Below are positions 36,052 through 44,427 of a stretch of DNA of 64,000 nucleotides, piece by piece; positions within the stretch are counted from its first letter, which is position 1, and each line of letters starts with the position of its first letter. The translations under genes and the position numbers were made by a program. Source of the stretch: Hellea sp. (GTDB taxonomy: Bacteria > Pseudomonadota > Alphaproteobacteria > Caulobacterales > Maricaulaceae); NCBI GenBank assembly GCA_020629545.1, contig JAHDDC010000008.1, positions 18,592 to 82,591 on the forward strand, read 5' to 3'. The notes beneath the pieces were generated by a model. That model was not told the origin of the DNA. It was given only the letters and a program-made list of their open reading frames with translations, and did not search any database.

Positions 36052-37353
36052 TTACATCTGTTCAATCTTTTGCCTGAGCCGGGCGATAAAAAACCCGTCC
36101 AGACCACCATTTTCCCTAAATTGGTGAGGCAATAGCCGTAAATGCCCGCTTAATGTCCCAAAATCATGCCATTTTTCGTCGGAAACACGAATCACGTCAA
36201 AATCAGTATTCTTTTGCAAGAATCGATCAATCTGTTCTTCACCTTCCTCCACCTGTAGGGAGCACGTACAATACACCAACTGCCCACCAGGACGCAATTT
36301 TCGAGCTGCAGAAATTAGCAATTTTCGCTGCAATTTCTGTAACTGCTCCATTTGTTTTTTGGTTTTGGCATAAAGAACGTCGGGATGGCGACGAAACGTC
36401 CCCGTCGCGCTGCACGGCGCATCAAGCAGAACGATATCATATTGAGAGTCGTTTTCCGGCCAATTTGTTGCATCCGCCGCGATGATGTCTGCCGATAGGC
36501 CGGTTCTCCCTAGGTTTTCTTTTAGAAGGTCTAATCTTTCAGCTGAGCGATCCATCGCCGTCACAATCGCCCCCTGTGAGGCCAGTTGGAGGGTTTTCCC
36601 GCCCGGCGCCGCGCACATATCGAGAACTTTAAGTCCCGAAACATCCCCCAAGAGCTGAACAGGAAGTGTTGAGGATAGATCTTGCACCCACCAATCACCT
36701 TCATCAAAGCCGTCAAGTTCTTTGATTTGCCCCGCCTTGGGCAGTCTGACACAGTTTCCATACATAACTTGACCGTCAAATCTCTCTGCCCAGAGTTCCG
36801 GATCGCGTTTCACGCAAATATCCAGAGGCGGAATTTGTTGATATTGCAGCGCAAGCTGTCTGGCGGCAGATCGCCCATAAGCTCTTTCCCAAGATCTATA
36901 TATCCAGGTTGGAATATTTTCTCGCGGCGGAATATTTCCCATAATCGAGCGACCTTCCCGGGCGATTTTCCGTAAAACCGCATTGGCAAGGCCTGAAAAT
37001 TTGTAATACTTTTTATGACTCTTCAGAAGACCGACTGTTTCGCCAACGGCGGCATGGTCGGCCGTGCCTAAAATTAAGAGCTGTACTGCACCGATACGCA
37101 AAGCGTTCAACACAAAATCCGGCGGCATTCGACTAAGAAAGCCGTTCAGAACTCCATCTATTTGCCCTTTTTGCCGAAAATACGAACTTACGAGTAGGCG
37201 GACAAAACCACGATCTCGGGTTTCCAGCTCTCGATAATGTTTATCCGTCGATAACGTGGCCTCTAATTGCTCCCCAGAGGTTAGTATTCGGCCCAAGGCT
37301 CGAACGGTTATTGTGCGGCTATCAATTTTTTTATCCGTATTTTTGGGGCTCAT
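36052..37353 (-). CDS. rsmB: 16S rRNA m5C967 methyltransferase RsmB
   Basis: The 433-residue protein has an N-terminal NusB-like RNA-binding domain (about residues 10-140) and a C-terminal SAM-dependent methyltransferase domain with motif I DMCAAPGGKTLQLA, the motif IV cysteine in LLDAPCSATGTFRRHPDVL and the catalytic cysteine in VYCTCSLQVEEGE. This two-cysteine arrangement is that of RNA m5C methyltransferases; the NusB-like part points to RsmB. Confidence 0.94.
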   Translation of the reverse strand: MSPKNTDKKIDSRTITVRALGRILTSGEQLEATLSTDKHYRELETRDRGFVRLLVSSYFRQKGQIDGVLNGFLSRMPPDFVLNALRIGAVQLLILGTADHAAVGETVGLLKSHKKYYKFSGLANAVLRKIAREGRSIMGNIPPRENIPTWIYRSWERAYGRSAARQLALQYQQIPPLDICVKRDPELWAERFDGQVMYGNCVRLPKAGQIKELDGFDEGDWWVQDLSSTLPVQLLGDVSGLKVLDMCAAPGGKTLQLASQGAIVTAMDRSAERLDLLKENLGRTGLSADIIAADATNWPENDSQYDIVLLDAPCSATGTFRRHPDVLYAKTKKQMEQLQKLQRKLLISAARKLRPGGQLVYCTCSLQVEEGEEQIDRFLQKNTDFDVIRVSDEKWHDFGTLSGHLRLLPHQFRENGGLDGFFIARLRQKIEQM

Positions 37354-37497
37354 ATACCCCTCTATCAGTGCAATTATACTTAATAAACCGTCAACGTGAG
37401 CTTAATCAATTTTTATGGCTCTTCCTGTACCAGTTCGGGTCACTGGTATGACAATTTTCGAGTTGACGTTCCTGATGAACTAAGATTAGTGGAGGCT

Positions 37498-37701
37498 ATG
37501 TCTGATCAGACTCCAGCCCCCGCCGCGAAAGGCAAGATCCTTAGTCCTGCAGCCCGCAGAGCTTTGGAAGAAGCTGCTGCAAGGCGTAAGGCCCAAAAAT
37601 CCAGTTCCTCAGAGCGCCCAAAAGAAAAAGGTGGACCAGAGGGGGCTGAACCAACTCGCTTCGGTGATTGGGAACGCGGCGGAATAGCTTACGACTTTTA
37701 G
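37498..37701 (+). CDS. SDHAF4-like DUF1674 protein (succinate dehydrogenase assembly)
   Basis: From the ATG at 37498 the product has 67 residues and ends in the DUF1674 signature RFGDWERGGIAYDF, known from SDHAF4, which protects the flavinylated SdhA subunit during assembly of succinate dehydrogenase. The middle is basic and disordered. GGAGG lies only 2 bases before this ATG, which is tight; the ORF track's GTG at 37396 would add 34 residues that do not resemble the family. Confidence 0.8.
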   Translation: MSDQTPAPAAKGKILSPAARRALEEAAARRKAQKSSSSERPKEKGGPEGAEPTRFGDWERGGIAYDF

Positions 37702-37770
37702 TCTCCCCGAATTAAAGTTTCGCCTTCGGGCATTTGATATGGCTTCGGGCCGAGAATGGAGAGTACGCAA

Positions 37771-38859
37771 ATGCGTCAGTTTTTAAAAACGACAGCTATT
37801 ATTAGTGGTTTAACTTTGTCTTTGGGTTCTACGGCGGCTTGGGCAGGCAATTGTGGTTTTGGCGCATCGGGTCCAAATTGCACACCAAACGTTGTTGTTC
37901 ATCCGAGCGGGGGATCTCAAGTCGATCCTATGCATGTCTATGCTTCTCGTCCCATGGGGCATTTACGGTCAATTCAATATCTCGGAACACCCAGCGTCAA
38001 CATTACGCGCATCCACGGTCAAAATAATATCGCTTCAGTCTCAGACGCTCCAAGTGGCTTCACCGGGGGATGCACTCCAGAATCAACACAATATTGCCGG
38101 CAAGGCGGATCGGTAAGTTCTGCCATTCCTGTGCCAATGACCGCAGGTTTACCAGCACCCATGCCCGTCCCTGTGACAGCAGGCCTTCCCGCTCCTATGC
38201 CAGTTCCCATGACAGCTGGACTTCATTCGCCGTTTCCACTTGAAACACCAGTTATCGCACCTCCTGCTCCTGTTATCGCAGCGCCGGCACCCGCAGCAGA
38301 GCGCGTCATTCATGTTGGCGGCGGATATGACCCAAGCAAATTTGTACCGAGAACTTATGGAACCAACGAACTTACGCCCGGGATCGCTCATATACCGACA
38401 TCTCATATTGATCGCTCTTTTGAGAATGCTCAAGCCGTTCTCAATAGCGGCATGACGCAAGCGCAGCCTATTGTTTCAGGCGGCACCGTCCCGCATCCAA
38501 CGATGTCAAACTCCGCAATGGCCGCGATTTCCTATGGATCAGTACCGTCTTTTACCGGTTCAGCTATGGGAACGGGATATATGGGCGCTGTAAATCAGAC
38601 AGTTACAATGGCCCCGGAAACCAATGTTTACCCAGGCTCAATGTCAAATGATGGAACTTATTGGGAAAACGTTTCAGGTCCAACCACTATGAATGGACTG
38701 TCCGCTACTCAGGTGATTTGTAAGCGTGAAGCTCCCAAGATGAATGTTCAAAGACCTGTCATTGGCGTACCAACACCGGTGCCAACAGCCGTGACTCCGA
38801 GTTGCGTCAATGCTGCAACGGGCGCGCCGGTAAAATATTCTGGCCGCTACGGATATTAA
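37771..38859 (+). CDS. Secreted Pro/Met/Ala-rich protein of unknown function
   Basis: From the ATG at 37771 (GGAGAG before it) the product has 362 residues with a clear signal peptide (cleavage after AAWA). The mature part has three short repeats of the type TAGLPAPMPVP at about residues 120-160, an Ala/Pro stretch, and a Thr/Met/Ser-rich C-terminal half with single Cys residues. No domain is recognised. It is followed by its own terminator and another secreted low-complexity gene. Confidence 0.82.
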   Translation: MRQFLKTTAIISGLTLSLGSTAAWAGNCGFGASGPNCTPNVVVHPSGGSQVDPMHVYASRPMGHLRSIQYLGTPSVNITRIHGQNNIASVSDAPSGFTGGCTPESTQYCRQGGSVSSAIPVPMTAGLPAPMPVPVTAGLPAPMPVPMTAGLHSPFPLETPVIAPPAPVIAAPAPAAERVIHVGGGYDPSKFVPRTYGTNELTPGIAHIPTSHIDRSFENAQAVLNSGMTQAQPIVSGGTVPHPTMSNSAMAAISYGSVPSFTGSAMGTGYMGAVNQTVTMAPETNVYPGSMSNDGTYWENVSGPTTMNGLSATQVICKREAPKMNVQRPVIGVPTPVPTAVTPSCVNAATGAPVKYSGRYGY

Positions 38860-38867
38860 GAATTGTT

Positions 38868-38900
38868 ACTCGCTTAAATGGCGAGTTTATCTTTTTTTTG
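38868..38900 (+). terminator. Terminator after the Pro/Met-rich secreted protein gene
   Basis: A 6-bp stem (ACTCGC / GCGAGT) with a 7-nt loop is followed by a T-rich tract ending in eight T residues. Confidence 0.75.
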
Positions 38901-38978
38901 GAATTATAGACTAAACTTGCACGATAATTGCAGGCCAACTGCGAAAGTTTAAGTGATTAAGTGAAAAGGGGTGACCCC

Positions 38979-39542
38979 ATGAAAAAATTAATACTCGTCA
39001 AATCAGTAATGGCTTTGGCGTTAACCGCAGGCTTTTCTTCGGCCGCGAACGCCTCTTGTAGCGCGGGTAGCGTTTATTGCGGGTCATCATCGCTGCAGCC
39101 ACTGTCAAGCTATTCCTCTTCTTCGTCATTAGGAACGTCTTACACAGGTGGCTCTTACTCAAGTTCTTACGGAACTTCTAGCGCGCCGACTCTTGTCCCG
39201 TTTTCGTCTTCTGCCGCAACAACGGGTCCTATTAGAATGAGCGGTCTTGGCGCAAGTGAATATCTTCAGCCAACATCCTGCCCGGTCAATGTAAATGGCT
39301 TGCAATCCGGTCAGTCAGTTCTGGGCTGCTATTCTGTCATGAAGCAGTCTCAAAGCTCATCTATTCATTATGGTGCGCCACAAACCGTTCGTGTGGTACG
39401 GCCAATTATCTATGTTCGTTATCCGGTTCCGACGCCCGTATTTAATGTACCGGTTCCTGTACCTGTGCCAGTATTCGGCCCTCGACCAATGTGCGGGGCC
39501 CCCATGATGCCTCGGCCCATGATGCGCGGATGCGGTTGGTAG
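38979..39542 (+). CDS. Secreted Ser-rich protein with Pro/Val tail
   Basis: From the ATG at 38979 the product has 187 residues: a signal peptide (cleavage near NAS), a Ser/Tyr-rich first half, then a segment GLGASEYLQPTSCPVNV, and a tail with PVPTPVFNVPVPVPVPVFGP and a Met/Pro-rich end. Six or more cysteines are spread over the mature part. The ribosome binding site AAGGGG lies inside a small GGGG-TGA-CCCC hairpin that may limit translation. No family recognised; likely cell-surface. Confidence 0.8.
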   Translation: MKKLILVKSVMALALTAGFSSAANASCSAGSVYCGSSSLQPLSSYSSSSSLGTSYTGGSYSSSYGTSSAPTLVPFSSSAATTGPIRMSGLGASEYLQPTSCPVNVNGLQSGQSVLGCYSVMKQSQSSSIHYGAPQTVRVVRPIIYVRYPVPTPVFNVPVPVPVPVFGPRPMCGAPMMPRPMMRGCGW

Positions 39543-39547
39543 ACGTT

Positions 39548-39574
39548 TAAAGCCCCGGAAGGGGCTTTTATTTT
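39548..39574 (+). terminator. Terminator between the secreted protein gene and pyrF
   Basis: A perfect 8-bp stem (AAAGCCCC / GGGGCTTT) with a GGAA loop is followed by TATTTT. It overlaps the last codons of the converging pyrF gene and could also work in the other direction. Confidence 0.82.
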
Positions 39575-40263
39575 GCCATATCCTGTATGATTTTTCGAGC
39601 AGCTTCAGTAGGATCATTCGCCTGCGTAATAGGTCGTCCCACGACGATCTGAGATGCTCCGTCTTGAAGAGCCTTGGATGGTGTCGCAATTCGTTTTTGA
39701 TCTCCCGTGTCATGACCGGCCATTCTAACGCCCGGAGTTACGACCAAAAACTCTTTAGGGACTATGGAGCGAATTTTTGCCGCTTCAAGCGGACTTGAGA
39801 CCACCCCATCAATTCCGGCCTCCAAGGCTTGCCTGACGCGATGCAATACAAGCTCCTCGGCATTGTGGTGATAACCAATATCAATCAGAGCCTGCTCATC
39901 TAATGATGTCAGTACTGTTACACCCAGGACTTTTAGTTTAGGCCCTTTGCCCTTGGCTGCAGCGCGCATGACATCAGGGCGCGCATGAACTGTCATAAGG
40001 TCCGCCCCAATTTTTGCGATTGACCGCGTCGCTTTTTCAACCGTTGCGTCAATGTCATGGAGTTTAAAGTCCAGGAAAACATTTTTTCCCATCGCGGCCA
40101 ATTCCCGTCCAAATTCGGCACCGCCAAGAGGTAAAAGCTGTAGGCCAATCTTATAAGACTTAACGGTGTCGCCCAAACGCAAAACCATGTCCCGCGCCAA
40201 ATCAATGGACGGTAGATCTAACGCAACATAAAGTCTGGGGTCAGATTGAAAATTGTTTTGCAT
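39568..40263 (-). CDS. pyrF: Orotidine 5'-phosphate decarboxylase PyrF
   Basis: PyrF makes UMP in the last step of pyrimidine synthesis. The 231-residue protein has the catalytic Lys-Asp array in NVFLDFKLHDIDATV, preceded by the substrate Asp in YVALDLPS, and the C-terminal phosphate site VTPGVR...GASQIVVGRPI. I start it at MQNNF (40263), with AAAGGG before it; the ORF-track start lies inside the SDR gene. The gap to the SDR stop is one base, so translation is likely coupled. Confidence 0.95.
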   Translation of the reverse strand: MQNNFQSDPRLYVALDLPSIDLARDMVLRLGDTVKSYKIGLQLLPLGGAEFGRELAAMGKNVFLDFKLHDIDATVEKATRSIAKIGADLMTVHARPDVMRAAAKGKGPKLKVLGVTVLTSLDEQALIDIGYHHNAEELVLHRVRQALEAGIDGVVSSPLEAAKIRSIVPKEFLVVTPGVRMAGHDTGDQKRIATPSKALQDGASQIVVGRPITQANDPTEAARKIIQDMAK

Positions 40264-40264
40264 G

Positions 40265-41086
40265 TTACCCTTTTCTAAACTTTTCAGCATTCCTCGCCAT
40301 TAATCCCATAGCGATACGCTCGGGCAAAAGACGTGCTGTTAAAGCCAATGACTTGTTAACCCGGCCTGGAATAAAGACAGGGCGATTTAGTTCACAAGCT
40401 TCGACACCCTGAGCTGCACATTCATCAGCTTCCATCCACATAAAGTCCGGCATTTTAGAGACGGCATTGCGGGTTCCGTTAACGTCATGAAACTCACTGT
40501 AAGTAAAACCTGGACACAGCGCTGATACGTTGACTCCATAGGGTTTCATTTCAAGGTTCAAACTTTGGGAAAACTTGACCAGAAAACTTTTCACAGCCGC
40601 ATATAATGTATGTCCTCGTGACCCCGGCATATGTCCTGCAAGGGAAGCGACATTGATAATTCGGCCGTAACCCTCAGCTTTCATTGAGGGCAAAACGGCA
40701 TGGGCCAGTTCACAGGGCGCACGCAACATGAGTTGCAAAAAATTTGCATGATCGTCCCACGGACTTTCCATATAGCTTCCCGGGTGACCATAACCTGCAT
40801 TATTAACCAAACCGTCAATCCGAAGTTTCTTCTTGGCTATTCGCGCCATTAAATCCTGCGTGCCGGCAGGGTCAAACAAGTCCAGGGCAAAAATGTGGCT
40901 GGTCGCACCAAAATCACGTTTAAGCTCCACAGCTAATTCGACCATAGGCTCTTCGCGCCGAGCTGTTAGAGCCAAGTCCCAACCTCGAGCCGCATATTCC
41001 CGGGCAATGGCCGCACCAATCCCGGCAGAAGCTCCAGTTATCAAGCAGGTTCGTGTCTTGGTTGGATTTGACGTGGATCTTGTCAT
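40265..41086 (-). CDS. Short-chain dehydrogenase/reductase
   Basis: This 273-residue classical SDR (start at MTRSTSN) has the NAD(P) motif TGASAGIGAAIA, NNAGYG, the catalytic Ser in INVASLAGH and the YxxxK pair in YAAVK. The arginine-containing segment ALTARREEP after strand 2 suggests NADP(H). The substrate is unknown; similarity in layout to DltE/YqjQ-type SDRs is only general. It is the first gene of a two-gene unit with pyrF. Confidence 0.9.
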   Translation of the reverse strand: MTRSTSNPTKTRTCLITGASAGIGAAIAREYAARGWDLALTARREEPMVELAVELKRDFGATSHIFALDLFDPAGTQDLMARIAKKKLRIDGLVNNAGYGHPGSYMESPWDDHANFLQLMLRAPCELAHAVLPSMKAEGYGRIINVASLAGHMPGSRGHTLYAAVKSFLVKFSQSLNLEMKPYGVNVSALCPGFTYSEFHDVNGTRNAVSKMPDFMWMEADECAAQGVEACELNRPVFIPGRVNKSLALTARLLPERIAMGLMARNAEKFRKG

Positions 41087-41181
41087 GGAATCAGTCTCGC
41101 TTTTGGGAAGCCTTAGCCTATGGCCCTGATCAAGACAATATTCTGCTTGGCCTTGGTCGCTGGAATGGATACACAAATTCT

Positions 41182-42003
41182 ATGGATGTAACGGATACCA
41201 TCGAATTATGGCTACGTGGTGGCCTGTTCTTATCCTTATTGGTTTTATTTATTTTGGCCGAAAGCCTATCCCCTAAACGGCGCCGAGTATTTGGACGCTT
41301 AAAGCGATGGCGGACTAATTTTGGCATTACAATCGTAAACACAATAACAATAAAACTTCTGGGACCCGTCACGGCAATTGCTACCGCAGGATACGCATCT
41401 CACTATCAACTCGGATTTTTCAACCATATCGACTTATCGATCGGCATTGAGTTTTTCCTAACACTCATAGTGCTGGATTTTGCAATATATATTCAACATG
41501 TCGCGACCCATAAAATTCCGGTTCTTTGGCGACTTCACAAAGTTCATCATTCTGATCGCGATATCGATACATCAACGGCTCTGCGGTTTCATCCCATAGA
41601 GATTGTTCTCTCTATGGTGTACAAATGCGCCGTGGTATTGGCTTTGGGACCAGCCGCCTTTGCCGTGTTGACGTTTGAAGCGATTTTAAATGGCTGTGCG
41701 ATGTTCAACCATTCAAATTTACATATACCGGCTTGGTTTGACAAATATTTGCGGCTTTTCATCGTCACACCAGACATGCACCGGGTCCACCATTCCGTCC
41801 GCCCGGAAGAAACAAATAGTAATTATGGTTTCTCGCTATCATTATGGGACCGGGTTTTTCGTACCTATAAAGATCAACCTATGGACGGCCATGACCAAAT
41901 GACAATTGGACTGCTGGAACATCAAACCCATGATCCGGAAAACATAATATGGTCGCTACGACTACCGTTCGACGCCAACAGTGCTTATATAAGACGTGAG
42001 TGA
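41182..42003 (+). CDS. Sterol desaturase / fatty acid hydroxylase family membrane protein
   Basis: The 273-residue membrane protein contains the di-iron histidine clusters of this superfamily: HVATHK, LHKVHHSD and HRVHHS, plus a further NHSNLH. Four helices precede or surround them. Such enzymes oxidise or desaturate lipid chains in the membrane; the substrate here is unknown. The start at 41182 is chosen because the longer ORF runs across the divergent SDR promoter. It ends 8 bases before lemA. Confidence 0.9.
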   Translation: MDVTDTIELWLRGGLFLSLLVLFILAESLSPKRRRVFGRLKRWRTNFGITIVNTITIKLLGPVTAIATAGYASHYQLGFFNHIDLSIGIEFFLTLIVLDFAIYIQHVATHKIPVLWRLHKVHHSDRDIDTSTALRFHPIEIVLSMVYKCAVVLALGPAAFAVLTFEAILNGCAMFNHSNLHIPAWFDKYLRLFIVTPDMHRVHHSVRPEETNSNYGFSLSLWDRVFRTYKDQPMDGHDQMTIGLLEHQTHDPENIIWSLRLPFDANSAYIRRE

Positions 42004-42011
42004 GGGTTGTT

Positions 42012-42557
42012 ATGAGTATTATTCTAATTGTCTTTATCGTTTTTATTGCGATCGTTATACTCATCTACAACCGCCTTGTTGCGGCCCAACAGCTAGTCAA
42101 TAATGGATGGTCCGATATAGAAGTGCAATTGAAACGTCGCGCGGACCTTATCCCTAAAATCGTCGATACAGTTAAAGCTTATGCCAAGCACGAACGAAAC
42201 CTGTTTGAGGACTTAACAGAGAAGCGAAACCAGGCACTGGTCGCTGAAACACTTTCCGACAGAGCTAATGCAGAAGAAGCCATCAAAGCTCCGCTATCAA
42301 AGCTAATGGCTGTAGCCGAAGATTACCCTGACCTAAAAGCCAATGAAAATTTTCTGGATCTACAGAACGAGCTATCTGATACGGAAAACAAAATCGAATA
42401 TGCCCGCCGATTTTACAATGGCGCTGTGCGAAAAATGAATACGATGATTCAGAGCTTCCCCATAAATTTGCTGGCAGGAATATTCGGATTTGATCTGAAA
42501 GATTATTTTGAAATGAGCGAGGCAATCATTCTCCCAGACACCCAATTCGGAGATTAG
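42012..42557 (+). CDS. lemA: LemA family protein
   Basis: The 181-residue protein has one N-terminal membrane helix (residues 2-22), then a four-helix cytoplasmic or periplasmic domain with the family stretches NGWSDIEVQLKRRADLIPKIVDTVKAYAKHE and YARRFYNGAVRKMNTMIQSFPINL. LemA function is not settled. GAGGG lies before the ATG at 42012; the ORF-track GTG is 4 codons earlier. It is paired with a DUF2207 gene, as in many bacteria. Confidence 0.93.
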   Translation: MSIILIVFIVFIAIVILIYNRLVAAQQLVNNGWSDIEVQLKRRADLIPKIVDTVKAYAKHERNLFEDLTEKRNQALVAETLSDRANAEEAIKAPLSKLMAVAEDYPDLKANENFLDLQNELSDTENKIEYARRFYNGAVRKMNTMIQSFPINLLAGIFGFDLKDYFEMSEAIILPDTQFGD

Positions 42558-42558
42558 A

Positions 42559-44424
42559 TTGAAAAATCTGTTTAAATCCTTCGCGATCATTCTGGTACTA
42601 TTATGCTCTCAGGCCATGGCCATGGCCGAAGAGGTCATCAAACTATTTTCTTCCGATATAAATGTTCAGCTTGATGGTGATTTCATTGTCACAGAGTCGA
42701 TTACTGTCAACGTCGAAGGCCAGCAAATAAGGCGGGGTATTTTTCGAGACCTCCCGCGTTATAAAAACTATCTTGGGCACGATATTCCGGTGCGTTACAA
42801 CATTTTATCCGTTAAACGAAATGGCAATCAGGAACCCTATGAAATTGAACGCGATGGGAATGCTTACCGTCTTCTCATCGGCAATCCTGATCGCCTGTTG
42901 AATCATGCCGACCATACCTATGAGATCAAGTTCGAAATTAAGGACGAAATCAGACGCGACAATAGTTTTGATGAAGTCTATTGGAACGTTACGGGAAATT
43001 ACTGGCGCTTCCCCATCGAACGCGCTCATGCCCGCATAACCATGCCCGAAGGGGCTACCCTGCAATCCTACCAAGCGTGGACCGGGCGGATGGGTTCAAC
43101 GGCAAATGATGCGGCTTTTACGCAGCGCGGAAACGCCAATGAATTTACGACCCGGCAAGCGCTCTCATCGGGCGAAGGCATGACCATATCTTTGAAGTTT
43201 GACAAAGGAATTATGTTGCCGGAACCAGAATCGACGCGGCGTTATATTTGGTGGCTCAAAAATGGGGCTCTAATTTTGCTATCGCTATCGTTTCTAGCTA
43301 TTGCAGGATATTACTATCTGACCTGGAACAGAGTCGGCAGAGATCCAATCAAAGGTGCTGTGTTTCCGATCTATGACCCCCCCAAAGACTATTCACCGGC
43401 CGCTGCAAGTTACATATGGCACAGGGGCATTAGCGGCCACAAAGCCCTGACAGCGACACTTGTGAGCCTATCAAACAAAAAATGGCTCAAAATCGAAACG
43501 GATAAAAAGAAAACGATTTTGACGCCGACTGACCGGGACATTATCGACGAGGAAGACGAAAATATTTTTGAACTCACGCGAGAAACATTTGCCGGTCTTC
43601 TCAGAGGGGACAAAAAAACCTTAAAGGAATTGGGCCTGGATGATCCTGATGATGAGAATTTGGAATTTGACGTAATGGCTCCAGAAGAGTCGGAACGACA
43701 AAACCTAAATCGTGACGAAGGTCATCTTTTTCATAGCCTGTTCCCGCCATCTAGGCGACAATCCATTACGCTGAAAAAAAAGGTGAATACACATTTCAAT
43801 CTGAAATATTCTGCATTTCAGAGACGATTGGCCAAAGATTATGGCAGGCCATATCACCGCTTTAACGTTGGTTATATGGTCGGAGGCGTTCTTCTGTCGA
43901 TCCTTGCAACCGTCATAACCATGTCGCAACTTTCGAAACTGTCGCCATCATGGATTTGGGGCCTATTGGCTGCACTAGCCGCCCTTAATATTCTGTTCTT
44001 TTTTCTAATGCCCGCACCAACCCGCAAAGGGCAAAATGTCCGGACTGAACTTGAAGGCTTTAGGCTCTATATGAAAACGGCTGAAAAACATCGGCTCGAC
44101 TCAGTCGAAATCGGGAGGGATGAATTACCGCCCATGAGCGTTAAGCGATACGAACAACTTCTTCCCTATGCCATTGCCCTGGATGTAGAGAAACCCTGGA
44201 GCCGTTATTTTGAAAAAGTAATGCCAGTTGAAGCCAAACAATATGACCCAAGCTGGAGCGTCGGTACCCATCACGGAAGTATCAGTCATATGACAAAAAG
44301 TCTTACGTCGAATATCAGTTCCGGCGTCAGCTCTGCAGCGCCGCAAAGCTCAGGCTCATCCAGCAGCGGGGGCGGAGGGTTTTCTGGGGGCGGCGGCGGA
44401 GGCGGAGGCGGCGGCGGTTGGTAA
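42559..44424 (+). CDS. DUF2207 membrane protein with poly-Gly tail
   Basis: The 621-residue protein has a TTG start one base after the lemA stop. It has a signal peptide (cleavage near AMA), an extracytoplasmic DUF2207 domain (about residues 25-220, with RRGIFRDLPRY and EVYWNVTGNYWRFPIERA), a membrane helix (about 232-252), a cytoplasmic part, two more helices (about 430-480) and a tail SSSGGGGFSGGG... ending in Trp. This Gly-rich end is common in this family. The role, with LemA, is unknown; a membrane quality-control link has been suggested for related pairs. Confidence 0.92.
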   Translation: MKNLFKSFAIILVLLCSQAMAMAEEVIKLFSSDINVQLDGDFIVTESITVNVEGQQIRRGIFRDLPRYKNYLGHDIPVRYNILSVKRNGNQEPYEIERDGNAYRLLIGNPDRLLNHADHTYEIKFEIKDEIRRDNSFDEVYWNVTGNYWRFPIERAHARITMPEGATLQSYQAWTGRMGSTANDAAFTQRGNANEFTTRQALSSGEGMTISLKFDKGIMLPEPESTRRYIWWLKNGALILLSLSFLAIAGYYYLTWNRVGRDPIKGAVFPIYDPPKDYSPAAASYIWHRGISGHKALTATLVSLSNKKWLKIETDKKKTILTPTDRDIIDEEDENIFELTRETFAGLLRGDKKTLKELGLDDPDDENLEFDVMAPEESERQNLNRDEGHLFHSLFPPSRRQSITLKKKVNTHFNLKYSAFQRRLAKDYGRPYHRFNVGYMVGGVLLSILATVITMSQLSKLSPSWIWGLLAALAALNILFFFLMPAPTRKGQNVRTELEGFRLYMKTAEKHRLDSVEIGRDELPPMSVKRYEQLLPYAIALDVEKPWSRYFEKVMPVEAKQYDPSWSVGTHHGSISHMTKSLTSNISSGVSSAAPQSSGSSSSGGGGFSGGGGGGGGGGGW

Positions 44425-44427
44425 CCT

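Noticed and set aside
37396-37497. GTG start adding 34 residues to the SDHAF4-like protein
   Set aside because: The extension does not resemble the family, and a GGAGG lies beside the later ATG, although its spacing is tight.
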